A DNA stretch of 64,000 bases from Euryodendron excelsum (GCA_033060915.1 CM065378.1:36227001-36291000), one strand, 5' to 3'. Positions 48,342 to 61,500 are shown, numbered from the stretch's first letter. Program-made: numbers and translations. Notes: generated from the letters alone by a model not told the origin.

Positions 48342-49261
48342 CAGGAGCGGACCGACCTTGGGCCGAGGGTAGGCGGCCGCCCCCCTGAAATATGGAGGAA
48401 AAAAAAAATTTTTTTTAGTCCAATTCATTTTATATTTTGCACTGACCCATTTTAATGAGGTGAATACAGAGCTATTTTGTATATAGAATCTCTTGATCTA
48501 AGCAATTCATTATTTGATTTTGATAAAAGTAAGTTGCTTTGGTTTGCTGTGTTTTATCCTAATAATTTTTTTCCTTGAGCTTATGGTGCTTTAATCAACT
48601 TGAGACCTACATTCTAGATGTTTACTCTAATGATCAATTTTCAGAAGTGATAGAAATTGGTGAGCTTGATCAAAAATTGATTTAAACAAAAATGACAGTG
48701 TCTACAAATTCATGGGCAGGCAGAGGGGCCTATCAAAATTTTGAAAATCTATATAATAAAACACAACATTTTTTGAAAATGTTTCCTTTACATTTGTATT
48801 TTATAGCTCAAATTTAATTTTAAATTACATTCAATGATTGAGATCAATTGCACATTTTGTACCAAACTCAATTCTTGCCCAAACCCACGCCACCCCCACA
48901 AACTCGGTATGCACACCACCATCACTCCTTCACTCTAAAACCCAAGAAATCTACTTGCATAAAAAATAAAAATAAAAATAAAAAATCCAATAAACTTACT
49001 TGTTAAGACAACTCTTGATCTTTCTTTGCTTAAACTCACACCACACCCACAAATGCACACCATCACCAACCCCAAAACCCTATAAACTTACTTGCATTAA
49101 AAAAAACTTATAAAACTCATTTGCTAGCAACCCTTCATCTATTTTTCTTTCTGCCTAAAATCACACCCCCCCCCCCCCCCCCCCCCAAACTAAAGTCATA
49201 GCTCCGCCACGGAGTGTATCCCCCCCCCCCCCCCCAAACTACAGTCATAGCTCCGCCACTG
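48342..49261. mobile_element. Non-autonomous hAT-like element, 920 bp
   Basis: Begins CAGGAGCGGACC and ends GCTCCGCCACTG, short inverted termini of the CAG(T/G)GGCGGA type. Flanks AGTTTATC and AGTGTATC give an 8-bp duplication with one mismatch, and the other tandem units show the empty site (GTGAGTTTATCCC). No transposase is seen. The right end is duplicated: the C-run, AAACTAAAGTCATAGCTCCG and AGTGTATC occur twice (about 49166-49219 and 49220-49269). Confidence 0.82.
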
Positions 49262-49640
49262 AGTGTATCCCGCCTCAACTCAATCAACTCGAACATGTTA
49301 CGCTGTAGTAGGGTGGAGAAGTTTTTCTGTTTTATTTTTATTTTTATATGGAGGGTGGATAAGTTTTGATGTACTATAGATAGGGTTTCGAACACCGTAC
49401 AAGATTGAGTTTTCCTATAAGGTAGAATTCAGTCTAACTTACTCTGAAACTGCACAGTCGCTGTCCCCATCAAAAGTACTTGTGCAGCTTAATGATTCCC
49501 ATTTTTTTTTAAATTGATGTCATCCTACATCAAATTGGAGGATTCTATTATCGTCGAGAATCTTACTTGTCCGAAATCTATAATTGTCCAAAAAACCAAT
49601 GATGGGACTGTGCTTGGTAGTTTTTGGACTGCTTAATATA

Positions 49641-49826
49641 ATAAGGGGTAATTACATTTATTTTTTTGTAATTTGAATCAAAATTAAATAATTTTTTTTT
49701 ATTTAAAAATAAATACATAATTTTTTTATTATTTGAACTTATCTGTAAAATGTATAGACACCATTAAATTTTATTAAAATTCTATCATAAAAGTATTTTC
49801 GTTATTTTATATCTTCAAATACAATG
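49641..49826. mobile_element. MITE M1 left-half fragment (junction 3)
   Basis: Starts near TAAGGGGTAATTACATTTA and stops in the same mid-element region as the other junction fragments. It joins U4 to U5. Confidence 0.75.
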
Positions 49827-49924
49827 ATATTAGTATGATCTCCATTGCCTCCGGTTATTTTAAAGCAAAATATGACCACCACCACCACCAACCATATTTA
49901 AATTGGACAACATTGGTATGGTTA

Positions 49925-50171
49925 GGGTCTGTTTGAAAGTGCTGTTAGTTTTTGTTTTTTGTTGTATGTTTTTGTTTTTTATTTTTGTTTTTTGTTTTTT
50001 ATGGTCTAATGATAGAATTTATAGGTTACCGTTCTACTAAAAATACTATATCAATGTTATAGAATCAGAAAATACATTTATTTTAGTATTTTTTTGTTAT
50101 GTTTTAATTTTTGAAAAATAAAAAAACAAAAAACAAAAAACAAAAACAAAAAACAGTTTCCAAACAAACCC
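49925..50171. mobile_element. Tourist-like MITE, 247 bp, TSD TTA
   Basis: Termini GGGTCTGTTTGAAAG and, inverted, GGGTTTGTTTGGAAAC, with flanking TTA on each side. Removing the element restores GGTATGGTTAACTTTTTTC as in other units. The 3-bp TTA duplication and this terminus fit PIF/Harbinger-derived MITEs. The inside is a long GTTTTTTG/CAAAAAAC hairpin. Confidence 0.88.
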
Positions 50172-50999
50172 TTAACTTTTTTCAAACCTTTATCAATTAA
50201 AATTTTCTACTTTTAGCCAAATTCTCATAATGACAATTTGACCCAAAAAAAAAAACTCAAGATCTGTCTCACTCGATTCCTAATAATACAAGTTTGGAAT
50301 ATGAATAACTAAGTTAAGGGAGGATTACGTGAGAGAAAATATAATTCGATGCGGGTTTGGAGAGAGCTAGGGTTTAGATCATCCCTCTTTGACCTTGCCC
50401 GTCTCTATTATATCATGTAATACTCTAAATACTATTATTATATTTTAATAATATAGATATCATATGTATATACAATTAAATGTTAGGATTTTAATAATTT
50501 TTTAATTTTAAATTTTAGCTTCTTGCTTTCTTTCTTAATTTTATATATTTTTTTTGTTGTTTACAAATTTACAATCTTTTTATTTTTTGGAGCATTTTAT
50601 TTGAGTTTATTCTTCCTCAACTCACTCAACTCGAACATGTTTGGTTGTAGTAGGGTGTAGAAGTTTTGTTTATTTTTATATAGAGGGTGGGGAAGTTTTG
50701 ATATAGTGTAGATGGGGTTTGGAACAGCGTACGAGATTGAATTTTCCTATATGGTAGAATTCAGTCTAACTTCTCCCGAAAATGCATCGTTGCCATTCCT
50801 ATCAAAAGTACTTGTGCAGCTTAATGATTTCTATTTTTTTAAATTGATATCATCCTACATCAAATTGGAGGATTCTGTTGTCGTTTGATATAGGATTCTG
50901 CTATCGTCAAGAATCTTAGTTGTCCGAAATAAACAATTGCCCCAAAAAACCTATGATTAGATTGTGATTGGTAAGTGATTGACAGTTTAATATAATATA

Positions 51000-51450
51000 A
51001 TAAAATATAAAACAGTAACACTATGAATCAAAATTAGATAACTCTTTTAATTTAAAAGTGATTACATAATCTCTTTATGATTTGAATTTATCTACAAAAT
51101 ACATAAAAATTATTAGATTTAATAAAAATTCTGTTATTGAAGTATTTTTGTCATTTTATATCTTCAAATTAAAATATCAAAAAGATAATTTGGTAAAATA
51201 ATAAAAAAAAACCTTGAAGACAACCCTTTATTTTGGTATAAAAAGTCAAATTGTCTTTTTGATATTCTAATTTAGAGAGATACAAAATGACAAAAATACT
51301 CCTATAACAATTTTTATTAAATTTAATAATTTTTATCTATTTTGCAGATAAGTCCAAACTATAGAGATTCATGTGTCTATTTTTAAACCACAGAGAAGTT
51401 ATCTGATTTTAGTTCAAATAATGAGAGAATAAAGTATAATTACTCCATAT
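51000..51450. mobile_element. MITE M1, near-complete copy in copy B
   Basis: Both arms are present: the left arm has GAATCAAAATTAGATAAC and the right arm its partner TTATCTGATTTTAGTTC. The ends are degraded. Copy A lacks the element at the matching place (about 18640-18650), which gives an empty site. Its left half is what appears at each tandem junction. Confidence 0.75.
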
Positions 51451-52862
51451 AATAATAGACAAATATAAAATGCAATATTTCACAAAAAATAATAAAAGAA
51501 ATAAACATCACTGGGAACATAAATTATGATTTCTTAATTGTTCCTTGATTCCTCCCATTAAACTAATTATACATGCATATATTATTTGTCGTTTCAGATA
51601 TGAAGTCTCATTCATAACTTTAAACATAAGTGCTATTAAGATGCCCTATTGGTATGTCGTAGACATTCGGTGATTGGTCGAGCTAGTAAGTCAACTTCAA
51701 AGCAGATTTGTTGTGTGATGAGTGGCGGCTCCTCCATCGCGGGAAATAGGAAACCCAAGTCGATGAATACGAGGAAAGGAGGCACAACAGTAATAGGGAA
51801 GTTAAAATGTGCGTTTACCATTTTATATCTCGAGCAACTTCCAACCAATTGGGATTTACTATATTCAGTATCATATATTCCATTGAGGCACGAGAGTTAA
51901 ATGTGTATATATATGGATTAGATAATTAACACGAGGCTCGATAGGAGGCGTACGCGACGTCATAACGTTTAGTTTTAATTGGAAATTTGGCCTTAATAGT
52001 CTAAATATTCTAGTTCACCAATGTTGGAATATTAGACAATAAAGATGACCTTTTTTTTTTAAATTTAATTTCTCCATCATTTCCGAATTCTTGGTAGTGC
52101 AAGAGATATAAGACAATGTGTTTTCTAAATTGCAAGTTGCAATGTGTTGCTCTTTCTCTTCATCCCATTCTTGCAATTGCTTCGAACCTCTGAATCATTG
52201 TAAATTTATGAAAATTATTAATGGATATATGCAAATATAAAAATATAGTTCCAGTGACGTGAAAATAATATTTTGTCTTTTAGTATGGGGAGAATCCTAG
52301 TTCTCAAGAAGGGAATTAGTTTCTTGTCTGCCAATCAGAACTTAGGTGGTTCTTCTTCTACCCAAGCTTGAAAGAAGCTTCACAAAAATTGAGAAGCGTT
52401 AAGGTGTATTTTCAACATTTCATTGTCAAAGGCTTGAAGTCAAAACTTAGTTCCAAACTCTGGTAGATACTCAAATCTCCACACATGTGATATCTGTTTG
52501 CTCATTATTTTAAGGAAAATTCTAAATTCTATTCTTATTCCGAACAGATTTTTTTTGTATAGAAAACTGCCATATCATTATGTTAGAGTGGTACTTTCAA
52601 AATTATGAGTTAAAATCACTGGTGTTTAGGTTTAAAATGAATCAATCACAATTAACCACATTACTTTGTATGAAAATTCTATACAAAAATTACGGTTGTA
52701 TGGCATGACTCTTATAATGGCTCACATCTCCATTAATCAATTTGAGGCAAGCAAAATGCTATTCTTTCAGAAACTTTGTTCAGAAAATTTCACCAGAATA
52801 ATATGGTAGTTTATTTTATATAATTAAGAATCATCATAATGAATGTTTTATTTTAAAATAAA

Positions 52863-53036
52863 GGCAAATATTAACATGTGTCCTAAGGACACATTTTAAG
52901 TATGTTTAGTTTGGTTGCACATAGTATTATTAATTATGTTTTCAGTATCGAAAATTATTAAAACATAAGTTTCAATACTTTATACAACCAGACAAAACAT
53001 GCTTAAAATACATCGTTAAGACACATGCAGCAAGAC
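52863..53036. mobile_element. MITE, 174 bp, 9-bp TSD TAAAATAAA
   Basis: Flanked by perfect TAAAATAAA at 52854-52862 and 53037-53045. Inverted blocks GTGTCCTAAGGACACATTTT and, reversed, GTGTCTTAACGATGTATTTT mark the arms. Copy A lacks it. The 9-bp duplication suggests Mutator-type mobilisation. Confidence 0.8.
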
Positions 53037-53315
53037 TCTAAAATAAATTATTTCAATTCAATCATATCATTCTAATGATTAATTCTGTATAAAAATCAAA
53101 CTAATGCTAGTTTTTAATGCATTTGTAGTTGGGTAGAAAATGATGTGTTGGACTAGCTAGGAATGTGAAGCACATAATGCGAATGAAGTCTGGTCTGGGG
53201 TTTGGCTCCAGTCTCCAGGCTCCAGGCTCCGGCTCATTAAATGTTTCACTTTCCCAGCATTTTCGTACACTTTCTTGAAAAGAAATTAAGAATGAAAAAT
53301 CTCACTCTTGTGTTT

Positions 53316-53503
53316 CTTTTCTGTTCTGCATACAATGACAGTATTCCACATTTGAAGTTCCCACAGCCTGGTGACAATCTCTTTTCTGTTCTGCATACAA
53401 TGACAGTACTCCACATTTGAAGTTCCCACAGCCTGGTGACAATCTCTTTTCTGTTCTGCATACAATGACAGTACTCCACATTTGAAGTTCCCACAGCCTG
53501 GTA
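53316..53503. repeat. 65-bp tandem repeat, three copies
   Basis: Units start at about 53316, 53381 and 53446, each with CTTTTCTGTTCTGCATACAA and CCACATTTGAAGTTCCCACA. The copies are almost identical; copy A has one version (about 20800-20860). A very recent expansion. Confidence 0.95.
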
Positions 53504-54239
53504 AATTGTCACCGGTGCATTATATTCGTCCGGCAGTCTATAATAAAAAAAAATGCAATTGGATGAAAAGGCAGTTTGGCATTAAATTTTGTGAATAATT
53601 CTATACATGCATAATTTTTATATATTTCATATATGATGATATGGCTGTTTATGAACAATAATTACAACCTAAAACACACATTATTTTTGCTCATATTTCA
53701 AAAATATTAATGCCATATAATTTTGGTAGAATTTTTTTTCGTATAAAAATTCCCTAAAATAGAATTTTTCTTTATTTAGATCATTATTTTTTTGAGTGAA
53801 AATTGTATTTTTTTAAAAAATTTGTACACAAAATCCCACAAGAATAATGTGATAATTTTATTTTTTAAATAAAAACCATCATAATGGGTGTTATGTTTTA
53901 AATTAAAAGTTTATTTAATCACATCAGTACATACATAAATTTTGTATAAAGTTTCTAGTTATGTAGCAATCATTTTATATATGTAAATATATATGTAAGG
54001 AACAATCAGAGGAGCTAACCTCTTGCAAGCTGATCAGTAACTGCATTAGTCTCCTCAAAAAATAAGTATGGTTGTGTCCTAATTTTCATTATAGGTTTAG
54101 TCTTTGTGTCATTTGGATAAGCTCCTCCAAAGCTAATGATGGCCACTAACTTTTAAAAAGAAAACAAAAATCCCATAGGAGATCATGAGGATGTCAAAGA
54201 TGTTAAAATAACTCTGTCACCACGTTGAAAACTTGAAAT

Positions 54240-54595
54240 AAACGACTTCGGGCTCCTTGGCGAAGGCTCTTATTGTTAAGGTATTGGTTCGATCGATAGG
54301 ATTTCGAGTGTTAATTCAAATAATGCAACAGTTCTGGAAGCTGCAAGAGACCTTTGAGGCGGTGGGGTTAGGAGAGGGCTACTATCTCATGCAGATAAGA
54401 CCTCAGCTAGCAAAGCTCAGGGAGAGTTTGCTAGGGTCTGCATTGAGATAGACTTGAAGCAGAGCTTAATGCCACAAGTCTGGGTTAACTCGAGGTTGTA
54501 TACGGTGGAATATGAAGGCTTTCATTCTATATGTTTTAAGTGTGGAAGATATAATCACTAGAGGGAAGATTGTTCTCGAGTGTATCAAGAAAAAT
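54240..54595 (+). pseudogene. LINE ORF1 fragment (DUF4283 and zinc knuckle)
   Basis: Plus-strand remnant of the nucleic-acid-binding ORF1 of a plant LINE. AKALIVKVLVRSIGFRVL (from 54258) matches the DUF4283-type start. After a deletion and a frame change comes FARVCIEIDLKQSLMPQVW and a CCHC knuckle, CFKCGRYNH and REDC, with one stop between them (about 54558). It is unconnected to the minus-strand LINE at 24-26 kb. Confidence 0.75.
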
Positions 54596-54835
54596 GAACT
54601 AACGTAGTGTTAAAGCAAAAGTATTAACAAGTAATATTTTATTGACAAACACTTTAACATAATCTTACTCATATAATAAAATATCATATGAGTTCTTATT
54701 GTGCAAGTCGGACCCATTCAAGATATAATGTATCTCTTAATTACAATATCTTGTTTCAAGATAATACCTTTTAATTTCAACTTAATAGGATTAAATTGGA
54801 TTTTGTTACAAATTTAATCTAAGTGAATATCTGGG

Positions 54836-55075
54836 TTCACAAAGGTTGCTACTGTATTTATTTGAGTGAGTTGTCTACGTATCCTAGTCGGGACAAGTTC
54901 AGACTGGAATCAACTTTGTCGTAGTTTTTAAAAAAAAATAATATTTAATTTTGTTTGGTTGAATTTAATTTGGGAACATTTGGGTCCACAAGGTTGTGAC
55001 TGTACCCATTTGAGTGGATTGCCTACGTATCCAAGTCGAGATAAAATTCAGACTAGAATCAACTCAACATAGTTT
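54836..55075. repeat. Direct repeat, two units of about 130 bp
   Basis: GGGTTCACAAAGGTTGCTAC with CTACGTATCCTAGTCGGGAC and CAGACTGGAATCAACT at about 54832-54927 recurs, diverged, at about 54980-55070. Confidence 0.8.
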
Positions 55076-56033
55076 TAAAAATAATTTATTTTTATTTATT
55101 CCTATTTTAATTTGGATGACAGTGAAACGTACATCAAACAAAGTCTTCCTTTTATTGGGTTCATTTTTTATTTACTTTCCTCAGTGGTGCATTTTCCGTT
55201 ATTACAACACATGAGTCTTTTAAAATGCAAGGTCATGGACTTGCTATGTAAACCATAGTCGTACCAAAGGCTCAAACAAACAAGTAACTTTGGGCCACAT
55301 GACTTGCTGTTTTAATAATAGAGCCTGCAACCAACTGGACTAGCCCAGTTAGTTAGAACTCATGTCCTCGTAAAGAAAAGTTAAGGGTTTGACTCTTGCC
55401 AAGTATAAAAGTTTTCTCCAAGACCTTTAGCATGGTAATTACCTAATTTGTGGTACCTAATTTGTGTGGGATGAAGGGACTACACAAACTTCAGAATTAG
55501 TTGAGGTGCACACAAGTTGGTTCGGATACCCGATTAGTAAAAATAAATAAATAAAAAATAATAATAATAGAGCCTGCCAACCTTTTTAAACAACAGTACA
55601 GTTTTTAGGCTTTTACAACATGCCCAGAATGCCTCTTCGATTTTAAAATTTTAGAAATTGAATTGAGCTTCTCTAAAATACAAAGAGATTGACATGGGTT
55701 TTGAATTGTATTTGTTTAAAGTCCAAGTACCAGTTCTTTTTCGATGTGCTGGACAATTACTCAGTCTTAAAAAGACTTATCAAGTGGGCGGAAGGAATTT
55801 GGACCAGCAATTGGGTCTTCAAAGACCAAAGACTTGTTAAGTGAGTCAACGGAATTTGGGCCAGAAATTGGGTTTGTAAATTTGGTAAATAATTTAAAGG
55901 CTTGGGTCTTAACAAGACCAAAGATCTGGGCCAACAATTGAGTCTTCAAAACAATACTTGTTGAGTGGACCATTTAATGACAAAGGGATCTGACCATTTT
56001 AAGGGCCTTTGAATTTAAAATGAGAGCTCAGGG

Positions 56034-56065
<32 letters not shown>

Positions 56066-56418
56066 TTTGGAATCCAAAAATTAACAGAATCCCATTGAAA
56101 GCATAAATTGCAATCTCCTTGTTTTAACAAGCTTTGACCATACGGCTTATACAGTGACTAAATCTCCCACAGGACAAGGACATAGCTTGCTATTTAAATG
56201 AGAGGGCCCCGCCTATGAAAGACTACTCATTGAGAACACACAGGGCGTGGTGGGATTGCCACAACATATACGTAACCGTGTATATGTATAAGCATATATA
56301 TTCTTTTATTTAGCAAAAGATTAAAGAGCATTTCTTTATTCCTGTTAAGTCAAAAGTCCCCTTCTCTTTAAATTTTAACAGTGTACTGCATATATATATA
56401 TATATATAATTAACTTTA

Positions 56419-56836
56419 TGTTGTGAATAATTGTGAATGGCTCTCAAGAACATGAGTCAGCAGCAATTAATAACCTTTTTTTTTTTTACAAACTTTACTG
56501 TGATAAGTATGAAGAAAGATTGCGTGTGAAATCTTTGCATTGGACTTTAGCTCTATAAATAGAAGAAGAGAAAAAAAAAACAAAAAAGAAAAGAAAGAAG
56601 AGGAGAGAAGAAAATAAAAGAGAAACAGAGTAGAGGTTCTAGACAAATATTAAAAAATACAGTTGTATTTATATTTTTTTTAATATAATAAAGTTTTAAG
56701 TGATTAAGAAGATCAACCTCTAATAATTTCAGAAGAACTAATCTGAGAATATTTAACAGTTCTTGAAGAACTAATTTGATTATATCTTGTGTTGAGTTAA
56801 ATTTATCTATTTTATATTTTTTTTAGTTTTATAACA
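56419..56836 (+). repeat. 5' LTR of copia element
   Basis: 418 bp; contains a TATA-like CTATAAATAGAAG at about 56552 and a long A/G-rich tract after it, both shared with the 3' LTR. Confidence 0.9.
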
Positions 56837-58509
56837 CGTTATTACCATGAGATTCTAACCAACGGATATAAATACTATATCTATGTTCTTCAAGAAGGTA
56901 CTTCATTTTACATTTTTTTTAATATTCTGATGTCTTATTCCAACACATAAGGGTTTTTTTTTCCTGAAAAATTTATACCAACCTGAAGTTTTGATACACA
57001 TTTTGAGAGAAAGATGCATAATATATTATGACAAGCAGGCAAATATTTAGTGAATAGTATATATTAATTGTATGAATAGAAATATAATATTGATAGATAG
57101 TAAGTATAATAGATAATACTATTTATGAATAGTAAAATACTATTGATGAATTGTGATTGCATAGTAATTATATAATAAACAATATTAAATAAATTTGTGC
57201 AATACTTTTCAATTTTTGTAGGTTCTTTTTTCATGGATTTGTTATATTTTATTATAATACCCACCTAACATTAATATATTCGGTAGAGATTTTACATGAT
57301 TATTAACTTATGGTTGTCATATCATATTATTGTAATTACATTTTATTATATGTATTACTTTAAATATTTTATATTCAGATTTAGAAGTAATGAACTTTAG
57401 AAATACAATTAAATAAAAGAAATACACATCGTTTATTTAATTATTATTGCTTTATAAAGTCATCTTGTAGCCTGCCACTGCTTTAATTTTTGTTATTTTG
57501 ATTTATGTTATTGTTATTATTTAACTGTGCTTATTATGGCCGCTACCTATTTTTTAGCATACTATTGTCATTAAATTTTTTTTATAAAGAAAAATACAAG
57601 TGCCAGAAGACCATAATCTTTCTAAAAATTTACTATGATTAATTGCACCTGAAGTTGCAAAATTATCGATAAATATAGTTGGAGTTGTAATATTCTATTT
57701 GAATGTGCCTGAAGTTGCACGACTATATTTACAAATGGTGCGGATATATTCAAATCAGTCCATAATGAAAATAATGTGAAGAAAATCTTTGTGTTGCTAT
57801 AATATTGCAGTAGCAATATTGTGAGCATTAATTTAGAAAAATGTTCTGAAATAATATATTCTTATGTCTGAATAAATTAATAATTTTTGATGAAAATTAT
57901 TATTTAACATGATGTGCACACTAAAAGCACGTTTTCGGAAAGCATGTTGTTACAACTTGCTTGGATTTGTTTTTCTCTTAGAATGAATTTGCAAAACAAA
58001 ATTGGGATGAATGGATGGTATTGATTTAGTGTGGTGCAGCGCATAAAATTGAGAGCTATGATTAACTAGTACGTTCGAATAATTTTATATCATTCTTTGA
58101 AATGAATGCAATTTTATTTTATGGTCGTGGATATTGTCGCAGATGTGATCGCTACATAATATCTTTGAAATTATGGAGTTACCCTGAAGATGTAATTTTC
58201 AATTGATAATACTATCAAAAGTGGAATAATGTAAGAACAAAATAAAATAAAAAACTGTTTGTTGAATAAACCTCTCAAGAATTATGAAGATATTTCATTA
58301 GTCACGTATCTGTAATACGATAAATATTAAATAGATTTTTATTGTAAAAATAATTTTTACAAATTTGATTATTAAATTGATGATGCATAGCTCCATATGT
58401 TATGTTTACAATTTCTAACACTATTTATTTACTAAGATTGAAACTTCATATGTATATATATATTGTATATGAAGGCATGGATCGTATTCATACTTTAATT
58501 ATTTCAAAG

Positions 58510-61500
58510 ATGAATGGAGAATATACATGTCTAGTAGATAGTGCCAGAACGCACACAATTTTTTGAAAAAAAAAAAATTTCGATAACTTAACATTAGCTA
58601 AAATTAATGTTAAGACAATATCAGACATTACAAAATTAATTAAAAGCTCCAAAAGAGCTAAGCTCTAGGAGAGTTAGGTTTTAGAAAAGCTAATATAATG
58701 TTGGCAAGAGAAATAAAATTTTATATTGATAATGCCTTCTATTTTATTGGAGTTACAACAAGTTTGCTCAAGTTTTACAGATATTTTTACATTATTTCTA
58801 TTATTTACATGCCAGAAACATATAATGAAAAATAATATAGAAATAAAGGTAGTGAAAAATATCTTTATGTTATTTTTATTTTTTATGCTAAAAGCATATA
58901 ATTGATAAATTTATTACTTTTCTTCTGGGTTATATATTATACGACTATATAAATTATGGGATCATCTGAAATGATACACCAGAAGTGCTTTTTGATTCAA
59001 ACGATTTTTATATTGTTGGATCACCTGCAGTAAAGCACCTGAAGTGTTTTGACCCAAAAAAGATTGTTTTTTACTTTAGCATAATCGTCTTAGTTATCTG
59101 AATCAACAATGATACGTTGAATAATTAAAAACTCACATGAACAATTCGCTAAAGAATCCGAAGATTCTTTATGCTAATAATTATTTATATGCTGCTTGTT
59201 CATAAGGAAAGTAATTGTGAAATTAATATATCTACCATATGGATCATTTTTATTTTATACATATGTACAATAGTCTTATATTTGTTTACTATTAAACTCA
59301 CAATGTTGCATTTATTCTACTATTTGTCCAAATCTTTTAATTACTGACATAATATCCAGGTTACCCTCGTTTATTTAATACAATTGGATGATACTAGTGA
59401 TATATTTATAGTACATTTTGTGGATTATCATGTTAATGAGTCAGTTTTTTCACCAGTAAGGGGAGATAAGACATAACGTGAGATCAATTAGAATACTGTA
59501 AAACTATCTCATCTTAATCATCGGATAAGTCAAATGTGAATCAAAAGTTCACAAAATTATTTTCTTACAAATAATTGCAGATCAATTGCTTGAAGCATTT
59601 ATCGACACAAAGAAGGCAATAACATTATATATATTAGTTGCTAATGCTACATCACATATTGATAACCCTATAGAATAATATGTCAATATAACAGCACATG
59701 ATTTCAAATCACGCATGAAGCATGGAACGCTTGTCGGTGCAAAAGCCAAAAGTCTTAGCAAGAAAAAAAAACACAATAAAATGAGCAAGTTGGTATTCCT
59801 GAAAAAATCATAATTTATAAACTTTCTGAAGAAGAAAATGAACCTCTAAAAGAGGAATATCGATTATATAAATTTCCTGAAGATAATATGATTTACTAGA
59901 GATTCTTCTTCTAAACCATAATTCCATAATTTCTTGAAGAGATTCCTATATTCCATAATTCCTGTAAACCATAATTTCTTCTAGACCATAATTATGTAAT
60001 TGTTTGTAAGAAAATAATGAGATCTTAATGATTTGCAATAATTTTCAGCAGCTTGATCATCGTTTGCAAACCATAATTTTCTTACAGACCATAATTTCAT
60101 TCTAAACTTCTTCTAAATCATAATTTCTTCTAGAGATTCTTTTATAGGAGCTTTTTTTTTTTTTTAAGAAGACAATATGATTTACTAGCTCTTCTAGAGA
60201 AAATGGTACCTGAAAATAATGAGATCTTAATGAATAATAATATGAATACAGGAGCACGATAGAATAGAAATGATATTATTGTCGACAACATATTTTTATT
60301 TAAAGTGGCTCTTGCAATTAACAAAAGTAATGAAGAGGCTGAACCACAAACAGTCGACAAATGTCGATATTGATATGATTGATCAAAATGAATTGAAACT
60401 ACTGAGTTAGAATTAAACTCATTAGCATAATGTAAAGTATTAGAAATTGTAATTCAAACACCAAAAGAAGTCGGACTTGTAATCCAAACACCAAAAGATG
60501 AAAATATCGAACCTGTAGTCAAATACCAGCAGATGTTGGACCTGTCGTCTAAACACTAGAAGATGTAAAGAATTCGGACTAGTAGTCCACCCATCTGAAG
60601 ATATAAAACCGGTTTGATACAAATGAGTATTTGCGCAATGAGAAAATGAAATAATGCGATATAAAGCATGACTTATACCAGAAGGTTTTTCGCAGAGACT
60701 TGATATTGACTATAATGAGAAATTCTTTCATATAAGGATGCAATTATATTCATATTATTGATTAGTATGTCAGTTTCAAAATGACTGGATATGCCCCTAA
60801 TGAATGTATAACAGTCTATTCATATGGTGGATTAGGTGATGATATATATATGAAAATTTTTGAAGAATTTAAAAATGCTTGAAGTAGATATTTTAAAACT
60901 TCGAAGGTTATATTCTATCAACCTTCAAAGATATTTGTACGAGTTATATCAATTTAGACGCAAATGGTATAATTATCCTAATAAATATCTATTGAAAGAA
61001 GGACATGTGAATAATACAATTTGTCCATGCATCTTTTAGAATTTGAATTTATTATTTTTGCAATATATGTTGATGTTTTTAAATATTATTGGTACTCTTG
61101 AAGATATTACAAAAGTTGCTAGTCATTTAAAGAATAATTTTGAAATTAAATACCTTGGGAGAATAAATTATTATTTTGTCTTGCAGATTGAACATTTATC
61201 AGGAAGAATTTTTATTCACAGTTGACATATACAGAAAAGATTTTATATTGATAAAACTCATCCATGAAATTCTCTAATGCTTGTCTAATCACTTGATATA
61301 CAAAAATATCATTTTCATCCTCAAGAAGATGGTAACGAAATTTTTGGTCTTGAAGTACCAAATTAGAGTGCTATTGTGGTTTTTTTTTTTATGTGTTTTA
61401 CAAAATGCACAAGACTTGATATTATATTATTCTGTCAACCTACTGACAAAATATAGTTCTGCACCAACTCCAAGACAATGGAATGAAGTAAAGCACATAT

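Larger units (their letters stand above)
27586..50990. repeat. Tandem array of about 1.09-kb upstream units (four copies)
   Basis: Four direct copies of the segment that occurs once at about 17915-18640 in copy A. Cores: U2 27586-28478; U3 28690-29489 plus 47533-47610; U4 47826-48341 plus 49262-49640; U5 49830-50990. U3 is split by the MULE and U4 by a hAT-like element. Shared landmarks are ATCTCCATTGCCTCC, CCACCACCAACCATATTTAC, TAATAATACAAGTT, GGTGGAGAAGTTTT and TCAAGAATCTTAGTTGTCC. Each core is followed by about 200 bp of MITE M1 and then the next core. Without the insertions the period is about 1.08-1.10 kb. No coding potential is evident. Confidence 0.85.
51456..53590. other. Distal part of copy B (upstream region)
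   Basis: Aligns with 18640-21395 of copy A: shared words include GGGAACATAA, GATATGAAGTCTCA, AGTAAGTCAACTTCAAAG, TTGTCAAAGGCTTGAAGTCA and CCTGGTAAATTGTCACC. It differs by indels, a 174-bp MITE, loss of most of the 210-bp repeat, and a 65-bp tandem expansion. No gene is recognisable. Confidence 0.8.
53591..56418. other. Intergenic DNA with retroelement debris
   Basis: AT-rich DNA beyond the duplication. It contains a LINE ORF1 scrap (54240-54595), a duplicated block (54836-55075), repeated words such as CAGCAATTGGGTCTTCAAA (about 55800-55950), and TA microsatellites near 56040 and 56390. GGTTGCCTACGTATCC-like text occurs in plant LTR elements, so decayed LTR sequence is likely. No gene. Confidence 0.55.

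Noticed and set aside
53246..53512. ORF with a repeated peptide
   Set aside because: The frame simply reads through the 65-bp tandem repeat; the period is not a multiple of three and copy A has no such frame.
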